This document shows, one piece after another, positions 1 through 12,100 of a stretch of 64,000 nucleotides of DNA. A model generated the notes under the pieces. That model was not told the DNA's origin, made no database searches, and worked only from the letters and a program-made list of their open reading frames with translations. The stretch is from the NCBI GenBank assembly GCA_030077755.1, contig JAQJZZ010000008.1:4030001-4094000 (forward strand), in the 5' to 3' direction. The position numbers were made by a program, and so were the translations under genes. The stretch is from Filosporella fistucella. Lineage: Eukaryota; Ascomycota; Leotiomycetes; Helotiales. Every line of letters starts with the position of its first letter. Within the stretch, counting starts at the first letter, position 1.

Positions 1-1452
1 TACTTGCTGAAGACGACAGGGCCTTGCACCTGAAGCTCTCCAATTTCGTTCCCCCTTGCTGTAACTCCATCTGGATTTACAATTCTCATGCTAACACCTC
101 GAATGGCAGAACCAAGACAAGCGAATTCCAAATTCCGAACCACATCATAATCTGGACAATCGATTGCGTTGTAAATCGCTCCAGCACAGGTTTCAGTCAT
201 GCCAAAGCCAGGACGGATGAAGGACCGAGCTGCGCCATGGGGTTGAAGTAGACCGGTTAGCGCTACACAAGTGTCGACAATATTTGATTCGCCACCAGAG
301 ATTAAGGCTCGTAGGCATGATAGGTCGAGCTCACTCTTCCCCTTCCCTTCAGTGCCAAGACTGACATCATTTAGTTTCATGGAGCTCTTATTGCTTTCGG
401 ATAAGCATCTGGTGCTCGTGAATCTTCCTGTTGATCTTGTTTTGTAAAGCATCAACTTCTGTACCAAAATTCCAAGAAAGAAATTTGGTGCAAAGGTATA
501 AGACACTTTGTGCTTATCGACTAACTCCAAGAAACTCAAAGGATCGGCAAGGACATCTTGTCCTGGAATCAAAATTTGGTTTGCGCCTAGGCTTATGGCA
601 TGGAGGTGTATTTCAGTCAAGTGTGCAACGTGGTCCAATCCAGTCCAATTGAGGAAAGTATCCGTTGGTCGAGTTCCATGGATTTCACTTTTGCCTCTTA
701 CAGCCTCGAGTATTTGTCCATGCTTAAGACAGACAGCTTTCGCATTGCCGGTGCTTCCAGATGTGAGCATCAGAACTGCGAGGTCACTTTCAATCTTAGT
801 ATTTCCAGGGTAGCAATCAGATGGCTCGGCATGACTTGCAAGTCTCTCTTCACTACTCTGAACTTGGCCAAAAGTCCACAGCAAGATGTCCTCAACGCCA
901 TCGAATTCGTGAACCAAATCCTCGCTCGTGAGCATAGTTGGGTTGTTGAGCAGAGATTGCAGCATCTGAATATGTTTTTTTCTTTGCTCATTATCCTTGC
1001 TGAAAGGTGTCGACATGCAAGGCTTTAAGATATCAGTTATGCATTCTTGATGGCCAAGTTGTGTCAAATGAAGCCCCTGAGAAGCCACTGGCTATGTTGA
1101 CAGAGCAAATAGCAAGTAAGAGATAGGGAAAAAGAGAAGGGTTCCTTACAATACCGCCTGCAGCAACGATAGCCCAAAACCAGCGGATTCCTTCCTCGTG
1201 ATTATCGGTATGGAGGAGGACGATCTTGTTGCCGTGTAGACTCAATAAGCCTTGCATGGCTGATGAAGAGCGTTGTGCTTGACCCAGAAGGGACGCATAG
1301 GTGATATAGGTGGAACTGCGCTCATCGTTGTCTCCTGTCGCGATAGCTGATGGATGGCGAGTCGGAGAAGGGTTGTATATCAGGAGACCACTGTTAGGAT
1401 TGCTATCCGCTGCCGCCGATAGCAATTGGAGGAGATTTTGAGGCGCTGCCAT
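1..1452 (-). CDS. Adenylate-forming (AMP-binding) domain protein, NRPS-like, 5' part, runs off left edge
   Basis: This is the N-terminal part of an adenylate-forming enzyme that activates a carboxylic or amino acid as acyl-AMP. The ATG is at 1452. A 127-nt intron (1149 down to 1023, GTAAGG donor, AAAG acceptor) joins exon 1 to a second exon that stays open to base 1, so the gene is truncated by the window. Across the junction the protein reads AAGGIPCMSTPFSKDNEQRK, typical of this family. The A3 core motif is visible as LTSGSTGNAKAV, followed by NWTGLDHVAHL and later the A5-like PGFGMTETCAGA. Retaining the intron would give a false 139-residue product ending inside it. Whether thiolation, ketosynthase or reductase domains follow cannot be seen, so NRPS-like enzyme, hybrid PKS and acyl-CoA ligase all remain possible. 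The adenylation domain call is firm; substrate and pathway are unknown. Confidence 0.85.
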
Positions 1453-4400
1453 TGTTAAAGGAGTGTGGTGCTAGAAGGACTGGCGATGATAGCTCTAGGT
1501 TTGAAGAAATGGTTTGGTTATTGCGGAAATTTTTCAGGAAAGTCAAGCTCTCAGCCTTATCTACTAGGAGCCAGGGCTCAATTACGTCAAAAGAGCAAAT
1601 TGGATTCCGATATCTGTGTCCTTAGCCGCCGTGAGAATAGGAATCTTTTATTCACTTTAGTGGAGTGTACAAGTACACTAAGAGTGCCTCCGAAGGCGGA
1701 AAAGTGATCACGACATAGTAACGATCAAGGTTCGACCTCGAAAAAGTGAGAAGAAAGTAAATCAAGGCTCAAGAGTTACAAAGAGGAGAGAGGGAAATTT
1801 TCACATGTTATCTGACTTTTGGACTACATTTTGCAGCTATTGAGCCGCATCAATATCGCTCTCGATTTATTAATTTTATTGTGGTACGACACCAATATGC
1901 AGGACTTCGGTTATGCGACTATTCTCCTTGATGTCACAACACCAATTTTCGACAAGATTTGGGGGGCCAATTGGGGTCCGATTCTCCCTTGTTTGATTTA
2001 CAGCACGTGCGGGGAATTCATGGGGTGTGGGGGGCTTCCGGTTGAGGGAGAGAGATGAGTGGTAAACATTGCGCTGATGTACTTGTTTTGGATGCGTTTG
2101 AGATATTAGGCAAAATTGGTTCATCGTATTTTGAGAATATGATGGGTGCTTGGAATATGGAGTGCTTTGTGATATATCGGAATCTGTAAGCTATGCTAAT
2201 TATCATGTTGCATCTTGGGCTTTGAACTTCTCGACATTAGTGGCCGAACCTAGACTCGAAATTTTCGGACCTTAATAAATTTGGGAGAAGGAACTGAATT
2301 TCGAACTGTTTGAAGCTACGGAGATATCCTCATAGAGAATTTGCATTGTTTGAGCTCCCGAGAAATTCTGGTTCAGCTTTGACCAAAATCTGTCAGCCTC
2401 TGAGCCAGCATCATCGATTGTTCGGACCACGTAGTGGAAATCAGTTTCATGTAAAGAGCACACAATTTCATGAGCAGAGTTCAATTTTTTCAGTCCATCC
2501 GTTATGGAAGCAAAGAATCGAACTCACGGGAAAGTTCGACCGCCAAAGCAGAATGGTGGAATTACAGGCCTAGCAGATGTTGTGCCTTGGAAGAGGCTAC
2601 CTGCCATTAGATGCCGGAAAACCTCAGAGTACAGAGGAATGTGAACATCTATGGAGGATATCAAATTTCCATGTTCTCATTTATCAATTCCAAACTGAAA
2701 AAACAGACAAAAACAGACATGGGATGCAACGCCATGCGGAGCTTCATGATCCGAACGTTTAGTACACACCTCAATCTTCGATTCAAGAAGCTTGGGATAC
2801 AAATACCGAGGAGTTTTAAGTATTCTATAGTTCCGTCGAGTTACGTTCTTGTTGGAAGACAATTTCTTCCCCGTTCAGGCTTCACGGTCAAACAGGCTCA
2901 CGGCAATCAGCACGATCACGTGATTACAAAATGAAGCATTTCAAGGTCGATAATCCTTTAAGGCTGTACAGGACACATAGAATATTTGAACAGATAGCTG
3001 AAGAATGTTAAAAGTTACTGAGGAAATTCGTTTGAGGATGACGAAGTTTGTCCCAGGCAAGATCATCAAGTGATGGTGTCCCAAGTACGGTGAGGCAAGA
3101 ATCCCAAAAAGTTCTCGGAAAAAAGTCATCAAATTTCCTCGTGACGGGATAACCATGGTGATTGGCTAAGAGTACATACCACTGTTTTGTGTATTCTGTA
3201 TTTCAAGGTATTTGATATCTAAATCAAGATCCTTTAGAGCGGAATCGGCACACTCTCCGCTGGATGAAGAGGAAGATAATGTTTAGGCACAAGATAGGAG
3301 GAAGGCTTGTGACTACGTCTCACTTGTGTTTTTGAGCGTTAAGTGGTGTCAATAGAGATTCAGAAGGATTTGTGGCCTTCCAAGGTCATTTCCGAAGGAT
3401 GTGCAACCGTCACCTTTGAGCTCCATTGAAATCGAGGAAGCTTACAAATATATCTCGTCGATTCTTCTGGGAGACTTTGGACATATTCGCAGATAAGGCA
3501 CTTGCATTGTCTGCTATAAATGGCTCCTTGAACCGTCAAAGGCTTGCTGTAAGTCCAAACGCTCACGATTGATTAGCCATGTTTCCGGTAGCCAAATGAA
3601 CAACAGCACGGCTCAATATAAGCATATCATAAGATAGAATCGAGCAATGATACCTCTAGGTAAGTACTAGAAGGCTGTAACTCTACCAGGATGCCTCCAG
3701 TCTTGACAGCCGCCCAGGATGGACAGGAAGATGGGATGACTGGGGCAATTATAGTCACACGTGATCTCACTTTTGTGGCGAAACTAATTTCATCGTCAGA
3801 TACTTGTACCTTCCTGATGTTAACCTAAAATGTAACACATTGGAGCTGCAAAAACACATAACCCAAGAGATCTTGCCCTATCTCATCGCAAATATACGCT
3901 GCAAGTTTGATTATTTCCTTCTCCAATTGAAAGATTATGTTCAGGAGTTCGCGTCCGAAGCGAAACCCCTGAAATTCGCGAAATTAATCAAGACATCGAC
4001 GCGGTAGATACTTGCATCGTCAGAGCATTTGCAAAGAAGAACAAGACATTGCGAAAGGGTGTAATGGAATCTATTCATATGATACTGTGGCTTCGCCCTT
4101 GAAATGCGAATCTGATACTGCTACGCCCATACATAATAATTACACCTGTGTTGCCCGCAGCCTCATTGTAAATCTCCCAATCACTGCTTTGAGTCGAGAG
4201 CCATTGATGCCATTAAAACGAGCTGAATGTACACAACATGACTTTATTACGCTAGTAATACATTAGGCGCAGATATCCGCAACATTACAATACGTTCATT
4301 CCCGGTAGGTGGTAGATGGCTCATGTTGCTCCCACAAGCTAAAGAATCGAGAGCACTCGCCGATGACTGCCGCCTCACAAATAGCAGAAAACTCATTAAT

Positions 4401-5000
4401 TACGATGTCAATTCTAATTCAACAACAGATAGAGCACACTGCTAGAAATAATGGACTTATAGAGCACAAAAGGTGGTTGGACGTATAAGGTGCCCAAGCT
4501 GTTTTTAATTTGAGTAGAACTTGCCCGTTGCGTCGGAGTGGCAGAACAGGCAATCAAACACATAAGCCGGGAATACCAAAAATTCAGTATAAAGTTGAGC
4601 AGACATGCGGATAAGATAGGAGCAATTGGATTACGAAAGGCAGCTTGACGCGCAAGTAGCCCAGTTGTTTAGGTATTGAGCGTGAACTTTTCATTGCAGC
4701 CACGTAGTGGGGAGATGGTATCTTTGAGGGATAAGCCGTCAATAGCAAGCTAGGCAACAATAATTAAGCTGAGCGCAACTCCAGAAACAATAGCATCAAT
4801 AGCTCCCAAGAAAATTGCGAATAAGAGCGCACTCGCCCGCACCGTATCAATTAGAAAGCACTTGCCCGTTGCGGCCGCTTCGCACAATAGCAGAACCTCA
4901 GGAGTTGAGCTGCCAATCCTGAAGTGAGATAACAATAGCACATCTCAACTCTTCCAGCTATTGTCGTTCCGCTAGCCTCGTTGCTCGCTTCGACCTTGGG
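1453..5000. other. Gene-poor interval with decayed repeats
   Basis: I see no supportable gene here. Open frames are short and lack recognisable domains. The stretch holds a near-palindrome (1664-1679) and, between 4353 and 4874, four scattered copies of a GCAC(T)(T/C)GCCC-like word, two of them followed by a short sequence ending in GCAGAA. These look like remnants of an old repeat. The left end must contain the promoter of the adenylation-domain gene that starts at 1452. Confidence 0.5.
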
Positions 5001-5007
5001 TATAAAA
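5001..5007 (+). promoter_or_regulatory. TATA box upstream of the Zn2Cys6 gene
   Basis: TATAAAA lies 137 bp before the ATG at 5144 and is followed by a pyrimidine-rich stretch (TTTCCCTCCCCCC), a common arrangement of fungal core promoters. It is the best TATA element near this gene. Confidence 0.5.
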
Positions 5008-5143
5008 CTTTCCCTCCCCCCACCACTTTGCAACTTTTCCATCAACCAAACATCCTCGCACAAACCATCATCAGACAAACGTACCTGCTCAATAACATAC
5101 AAACCTTCTCAGACTTTATTCCCTTGCACCATCTACTTTCGAG

Positions 5144-6077
5144 ATGCCTGCAAAGATCTTTTCTCGAGCAGAGGGCTCCCTCACCGTCTCCTTCCTCCGT
5201 CGTCGGCGTCAAAACCGACAACCAACTGCGTCCGAGCAGTTGGCAGCAAGTGTCTTGGTCGATGGCAGCGTTACGCGCCGTCCCTGGGCATCGAAGGTAA
5301 GTTATGATCCTTTTCACCAATCATTGATCTCAATCTAACAACCTCGCAGTGGTTGACAAAGACCGGCCAGAGGGCTTTGATTGGCACCGAGTTGCAATCG
5401 AAGGTACCTTCGCTGGCACAGACACTCGAGAGGAAGCGTGAGGCCCGCGCATCGTCGGCGCGTACTGAGGGAGTAATCCCAAAGTCAGCCAGTGCCAGTG
5501 CTGATGCGGGCTTGAGAGTGGCTGTCGTTGCCACTTCAAAAGTCCCCGAAAGGGGCCAAGATTCAGTGCGCGAGCCTGATCTTGAACAAAAACCACCTCG
5601 CCGGTCTGCTCGAGCAGTAAGTATACTTCCCTTTCCATTCCTGTCTCGTGACTAACCTTCTCTGAGACCGTGCCAACCTCGAGGAATTCAGAGCCCTCGT
5701 CTGCCGCTTCGAAGCGCAAACGATGCGATGATGATGACGAAGACGGCCAACCAAAGGCCAAGAAGACACGGAGCACTGTAGCTCGTAAGCCCGTTAAGGC
5801 AGTGAGTAACCTTCCTACATTATCAGTACCTCACACTGACATTTCAAAGGGTGCAGTCTCCAACGTCCCCGCCGATGGCGACCGTTCTTCCGTCTCTCAT
5901 CGAGCCGGCACTCCGACCCTCCCCGCAGATGCATCTTCATCTGCCGCTCCTGTACCGGCTGGGTTTTCAACTCGGGCGTGTCTTGAGTGTGCTAGAAAGA
6001 AGTGCAAATGCACCAGGGAGATGCCAGGCTGCTCTGTTTGCCGCAAGAGGGGTGACGCTTGTGTGTATCCCTCGTAG
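5144..6077 (+). CDS. Small protein with a C-terminal Zn2Cys6 zinc cluster
   Basis: Four exons (5144-5296, 5350-5616, 5667-5801, 5850-6077) give a 260-residue protein; all phases close. The three introns (53, 50 and 48 nt) each have GTAAGT or GTGAGT donors and a CTAAC/CTGAC branch site shortly before AG. The last about 35 residues contain CLECARKKCKC and CSVCRKRGDACVY, matching Cys-x2-Cys-x6-Cys-x6-Cys-x2-Cys-x6-Cys of the fungal Zn2Cys6 DNA-binding domain, with one extra Cys inside the basic loop. Before it come two basic, NLS-like stretches (KRKRC and KAKKTR) separated by an acidic run, and a disordered Ser/Pro/Ala region. In most family members the cluster is N-terminal and followed by a long regulatory domain; here nothing follows it and no fungal-specific transcription-factor domain is seen. 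A DNA-binding regulator is likely; targets are unknown. Confidence 0.8.
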
Positions 6078-6138
6078 GAGGTGACGCCAAGTGCTCACGA
6101 GGTGGAGAGGAGGAGACGAATGACCGAGTACCTGCGTT

Positions 6139-6345
6139 CTTTAGGGGTGGTGGCCTGCACCAATTTCAATACCGGTCGAGAGGAATCAGGAGTGGTTTTT
6201 TAGGGGTGGTGGCCTGCACCAAACTTCAATACCGGTGGTTTGTAGTTGGGGAGTATTTAGGGGTGGTGGCCTGCACCAATTGTTCCACAACCAACCGGTC
6301 TGACCAGAGGTCAAGGCTTCTGAGCTCGCGGGTGGTGGCCAGCAC
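6139..6345 (+). repeat. Four spaced copies of a GGGTGGTGGCCTGCACC motif
   Basis: Just after the Zn2Cys6 gene the word TTAGGGGTGGTGGCCTGCAC recurs at about 6141, 6200 and 6256, with a degenerate fourth copy near 6330 (GGGTGGTGGCCAGCAC). Spacing is 55-75 bp. In the first two copies CAATACCGGT follows within about 15 bp; the third is followed by AACCGGT. The unit has a GGTG/CACC inverted element that could form a small hairpin. Nature unknown: minisatellite, 3' UTR elements or protein-binding sites. Confidence 0.75.
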
Positions 6346-9143
6346 TGTTTATAACCTACCTACCTACTATACCATCAATCAAAACATGCTGCTGGGGAAA
6401 GTATCTTCTTTCTTGATCTGTGATCTTGGTTTGTGGCTTTCATTGACACCTTATTGTGTGCTACTTGCGAAAGTGCAATGTTCGCTGGCATAGTGCCGGA
6501 GTTCTTGTCATGAAGTTTGATCAGCATTGTTATACCACTGCAGCACCCGTGTCTATTGCCTACGGCATCAGAGCCCTAAGGATATTGAGGATTGCAAATG
6601 CAGCGCGCTTGTGAACCTTCGAGCTGGACATATACACAACCACTCTCATCAAGTGTCACGCTTTCAGCTTCCATGGTCACGAGCTATGTATGTAGAGCAA
6701 GATGTAATCTCTCAGTATTCAACTCTGAGCCTTCAAAATCGAGATACTGCGGTCGCTGTTGACTCTGGAGCATAGGTGGAACGGAAGAAAAGAGGAGTGA
6801 TAGCATTACAAAGTGACAAGTAGACTGGCGAGAAATATGAAACTGTATGTGGTGAAATCGAGCAGCAAAGGTAGCAACTCCAGATTAGAAAGCGTACTAG
6901 CAATAAAGATGTGGAAGCTTGTAGAACAGAGTAACATTAGTAATTGAAAAAGAAGTCATAGCCAAGGGCAACTAGGACAATGAAGCAGTGGTAAATCAGC
7001 CGTGATCAAGCTGGTGAGAATAATTCGCTCCGCTGTGTCCATGCCGGGTTTGAGAAGGTGAAAGGAAGTGTCTCATTTATCTATGAGCGTCAGCAGCTGT
7101 CTGGAAATATCAGCAGCGCGAGCCAAAGACGAGAACTGAGCCTCAGGACGGTCGAAAAGAAGTCAAGACAGGTGGAAGTTAAAACTAAGTCAAAACTGGA
7201 CGCTGCCAGAATAAAAATGTTGTACGAAAGAAGCTGAAATAAAGAATTTGGAAACAAATAGCTCCGGAACATGTTCCAAATTGGTTCCAGAAGATAGACA
7301 GAGGATTTCCGGACACATTTGGACGTAAATGGCAGCTTGAAAGCACTTGCAGTCTAACTCAAAGGCGAGATACGACTCCTGGAGCAGTGTCTCTTATGAT
7401 CAACACCGAAATGGCTGAGGATCAATATCAAATCCAGAAAGTCGAGCTGACTGACTATAGCCCGTGAAGAAAGGAAAAGTAGAGCATAATAGCAGCAAGA
7501 TATCACGACAGAGCTCTAAATCTAGAACCGTGCTGAACTTCAAATGTGATTTAGTTCTCATGCGTCTTGCCCTCATCCGTCGGCACCCGCCCGTTTCGGA
7601 AATCATCCTATAAACGCACGACTTCAAAGGAGGGCCGGGCTGAATTCCAAGCTTAAGAGATATAGTCGACTCTAATAGGTCTCTCCTCCATGCAGCGGCA
7701 TCCGCCCTATTGGGAAGTCATCCTCTCTGCTCGAAACTTCAAATGAGAGTCCGGGCAGAACCTCAAGCTCAGAACTTAATTCATATTCTCGTGCCTCTTC
7801 TCCCTCCGCGTGCACCCGCCATTCTTGAAACACTATAAACCCACCCGTACACCTCCAGACTTGTGTACGGGGTTGAGAATTAATCTCTTTCCTGGTCGTA
7901 CCAAACCACCTGTCTCATAAGTTATGCTGTGCACCTACAACCCTAAACCTGAGTCTGCACTGGATTCCACAATTATGACTTATTCCATCTTCCTTCCGAC
8001 GGCACTCGCCCTTTCTGGAAATCGTGCTGCACTCGATGCCTTAAATGCACGCGAGGCATTATCTTTGGCACCAGTGGCGCTTAAATACCATATTATATTC
8101 GTATATCTGCTAATTTTAGGGGAACACGATGCCTGGAGAATGAACGCCATAAAAGTCTATGTCCCATGAACAGAAACATGGCATGCTCGAAAACACCCAA
8201 TCTAAATGGACTGCCCCCTCTAGAAATGAAGAAGGCTTTATTTCCTCTGCTTGAAACAGTTCCATATATGCCTTTGAAATACGATATGCTACCTAGATTT
8301 ATGTAGACCAACATTCGGTCATAGATGGCCACTCATCCACTCACGCTCCGACCAACATATCTCGCCTTGAGCTCTGAGCAGTCTTTTCAGACAGTGAGGC
8401 AATAGAGATCAGAAAGGTTGCAAATTAAAAAAATCAACATGTGAGCACTACTAAAAGGTGCAATATGACAAAATATGGCAATGTATACTGGACTTGTTTG
8501 AGAAGCCAACTGGCCGTCTTGTTGTTCTGCTGGCATATTCACAAGACGAACAAACATGCTTTCTAACCTTTTGCAAGCTTTGCAAGGTCACAATCATGAG
8601 GACTGAGCAAAATATCACGTCTTATCAGATGCTCAAACAGGTCTGATTCTGTATGGCGAAGTCTGACAAGCTGTCAAAATATGCTCCGCCTACCTTACGT
8701 TAGCGTCCATAGCGATCTCCGGGATTATCCCGGCGTGATATGTCCTATCTAAATCGGCGCAAGTGTTGTATTGATACATTCGCGGCTTGCAAAAAGCCAG
8801 CAGTCTTGATTTAAATCCAGCTGGGGAGGAGGAAAATATACCCTCAACAGCTGCACGTATGGGTGTTGACCAAATTCCACGGCCAAGGTGTTTGAAAGTG
8901 GATTGAAACTTGGAGGGGCGGAAACACGTTTAGCCGGTGCCGGGAGGAACAACAGACAGAAGGCATTCACAGAAGCCACGACGAGTCGAAATTACTAGAT
9001 AGGGCAGCTCTCCCCAACTCGAAACCTCCGGCTCGGCTTCAAACTGATACTCGATATCATGGATTACATACAATCTCCTTAATTACTTCGAAACGCCCCA
9101 GAATCAAGCTCAGAATTCATTGGCGCATCCCAATGTTGTCAGA
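6346..9143. other. Gene-poor interval with diverged tandem repeats
   Basis: No convincing coding region. The part from 7560 to 8015 holds four diverged repeat copies, described separately. The last 100-150 bp before 9144 must include the promoter and leader of the Trs120 gene. Confidence 0.5.
7560..8020. repeat. Four diverged tandem copies with a GCACCCGCCC core
   Basis: Cores GCACCCGCCC (7583), GCATCCGCCC (7698), GCACCCGCC (7812) and GCACTCGCCC (8002) are spaced 115, 114 and 190 bp. The first two copies also align downstream: ACTTCAAAGGAGGGCCGGGC against ACTTCAAATGAGAGTCCGGG, then a related CAAGCT(C/T)A stretch. The words before the core are also similar. This is an old, mutated tandem duplication with no coding signature. 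Confidence 0.65.
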
Positions 9144-12100
9144 ATGCTTGACCAGCTCTCCCTAGTCTCACCAGCAAGAGTGCGAGTAGTACTTCTGCCA
9201 ATTGGACAAATTAAACGGGCGAGATTTTTGAGCTTTGTGGAGAGATTACGGCCAGAAAATGTGGTGCGTTTGGGAGACATCAGTCCTGATGGACGGCCAA
9301 ATAGGAGTATTTTCTCCCCCAATTTCAGCAGCTTGAAATATCGTGTGCTAATTGTTTATAGACATGTTTTCGCCTCTAGCATTTCCGACGGGTATGATCG
9401 TATACGATCTCACTACATTTTATCCGCCGCCTTCGCACCTAGCACTGTCGCCCTTCGAGCTATACCGCGAACCACTTGTTATTATTGCCCTTGCAGATGC
9501 CGCTGAGCTGGACCATGTGTCATATCGAGGGAATGCTAGAAGAAGCATGAATGGGAATGGAAACGGACCCCCAAAGCCGGAGCATAATCTGCGCGAACTA
9601 TATCAAGATTTGGAGGATCTCAGAGACCGTTACCCGAAAGCATTGGTTCACCAAATACTATTATTTGACTACGTGCCTGGGAAGATTACCGGTACCTTAC
9701 CAGAAGGTCTGGTCGCTGTACCAAAGGTGGAGGACTGTAAGATAACCACCATGAAGACAATCATGTGTGACATATCATCTATGCTTTTGGCGGAAATGAC
9801 AACTCTGGCAAAGTCATTACAAGCATTACCCACGATTGAATCACCAAGTCAATCGCAGATTAGTAGACAATTTAATGGTGCATGGCCGGCTGATGATCCA
9901 ATAACATTATCGCGGCGGAACTCCCAATACTCTTTACCTGGTAACTCCAGGTCTGGCTCCCCGGCTGGAAATGTGGATCGAAGTCATGTTCGGATGTCAA
10001 TGCCAGCTTTTCGGAGAAATGATTCTAGTAGTTCGTCTCCTGCTCCACGGCCGACAACCCCCAACGGAACTTCAACAGGTCTCCCGACTACCTTTGATGA
10101 GATCGTAGGTGCCAATGGAGATGCAAAGGCAGCACAAACTTCGCTTCCCTCGCGATTTGCCAATGCTGAGCCCATTCGAAATCCAAGCCAGGAAAGGGTG
10201 GCTGTCCAAGGATTTGGCTCGGGGAGCGTGAGTGAACGTTCAAGGAACAAAGGCAAGGGTCGAGTTGGTATTGTGATCGGCTCGCTATATTTGTGTGCCG
10301 GACGGTGGAATGATGCTTTGAAAGAACTTGTTGAGGGAGCTACAATTGCGAGAAACGCGCTGGATCATTTATGGCACGCCAAAGCCCTGGACAGTATCTT
10401 GGTGGCAATGCTTATGCTTGCTTGGACTGGACTGGACTTCCAGATACCTCAAATCTGCTATGTCACTGCTGAGAAGGCGGAGAAGGCAGCACCTAATTCG
10501 GATCCTAGAAGTCCTGCAAGTAATCGCCTTGTTTCATTACAGAATCTTACCGTCCTCCTCCCGGAGTTGCTTGACAGAATCTTGAACCTGTACGCCAGAG
10601 CAGCAAACAACACCGGCGAATCACTACCACCATTTCCCTTCTCTGAATCCGTCATACGGTTCTCAAAATTATTATCAGCTGTCCATTTGACTGGAGGCTC
10701 GATTGACGACGATGTTCTCCAATTGATTGTTTTGGGCACGCCTTACAAGAAAGCTCCAAACCTTACCTCTCCACGCTTAAATATTCGACCGTCTCGCACT
10801 GAGATTGTAACAGTACTTTTTCGCGCATACCCTACTTCATCACCAGAAAATCTCTTAGTTGTTGACCGAGCAATTATATTGAGTGGAATAGCATCTGTTC
10901 TCAGTACTTTGGGTTTCCAGCGGAAGAAGGCCATGGTTTTGAGGGAGTTGGTGTCTATTCTAATACCCGGGCTCGTTCAAGCAAGAATCAAAGGAGCAGC
11001 AGATATGGGTGTTCACCCTGCAGCTGGTTTGGCTGCTTTGAATTCTGTCAACGGAGGTACTAGTGGCGCAGGTGCTTTGGATTTGGGTGAAGGGGACATT
11101 GAGACTGGTGTCGACAGATTCCTAGGACAATTCATTCAAACCTACGGCGTTGTCACATCCAAAACAAATACAGGAAAAGATGACACATTTGACGATTCCA
11201 ACGACGCTGTGATTGCAAGGATTTTGCAAAACGCTTCCACAAGGGCGTTCGGTGGGCAAAATCTGAAGATGGATGTTCTTCGCTCTTGCATCAATATTTC
11301 AGAAGCATTGCCAGACTTTCACGGTGTCTTAAGATTTTCTGCCGACCTTTTGAGGACGGCTGGAAGTGGTGTCGCTCCAGGTCCCCGAAGCGAAGATGCA
11401 TCACCTTTCATGAGTCGAGAAGAGCAGGTCCGTCTAGCTACCAACATATCGAGAACTCTCAGCGCAGCGAGGAATCTTGGTGTGAAAAATATTGAAGCGG
11501 AGTATTGGGACGAGTTTCTGCTTCGAGGGATCAAGCTCGAGCCATTACAATCCACAAGAACGCCCATTCCCCATACAAAGACCGAACTCCCTGGTGCTAC
11601 AGCAGTATCAGAGTCCCGTGAAGTTAATCCATTTATTTATAATCCGTTTCTTCGAACACCAGACACCTCTGCTGTTGATAATTTATTGGTTGCTGGAGAG
11701 GCCGCAGTCTTTTTAGTAACACTACAAAACCCATACGAGTTTGAAGTAGAGATAGAAAGTCTCAAACTCGAAACTGATGGAGTAGACTTCAAATCTGGTG
11801 TAGAGAAGACAGTCATAGGCCCGTACCGAACTCAAATCCTTACCATATCCGGTACTCCGATGGCTCCCGGCCAAATCAAGGTAACGGGCTGCATAATTCG
11901 CATCCGTGGTTGTCGAGAGAGGAGATACCCCATTTTCAAGGAACCTTGGTCTCCTCAAAGAGAGGTTAAAATCAAGACAATTGGCGTAAAGAGTTTATCG
12001 ACACCGAAAGACCGACCCACAAGCATTGGATCTAGTCCTGTTTCATCTAAACCGATCATGATTCCTCCCAAAGCCACTTTTCTTGGCCTGAACGCCATCG

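Noticed and set aside
770..991. 73-codon minus-strand frame
   Set aside because: Out of frame with the adenylation domain, whose true frame is open across the same bases and carries the A3 motif.
5330..5776. Minus-strand frame opposite the Zn2Cys6 gene
   Set aside because: Antisense of spliced exons; no domain and inconsistent with the three introns seen on the plus strand.
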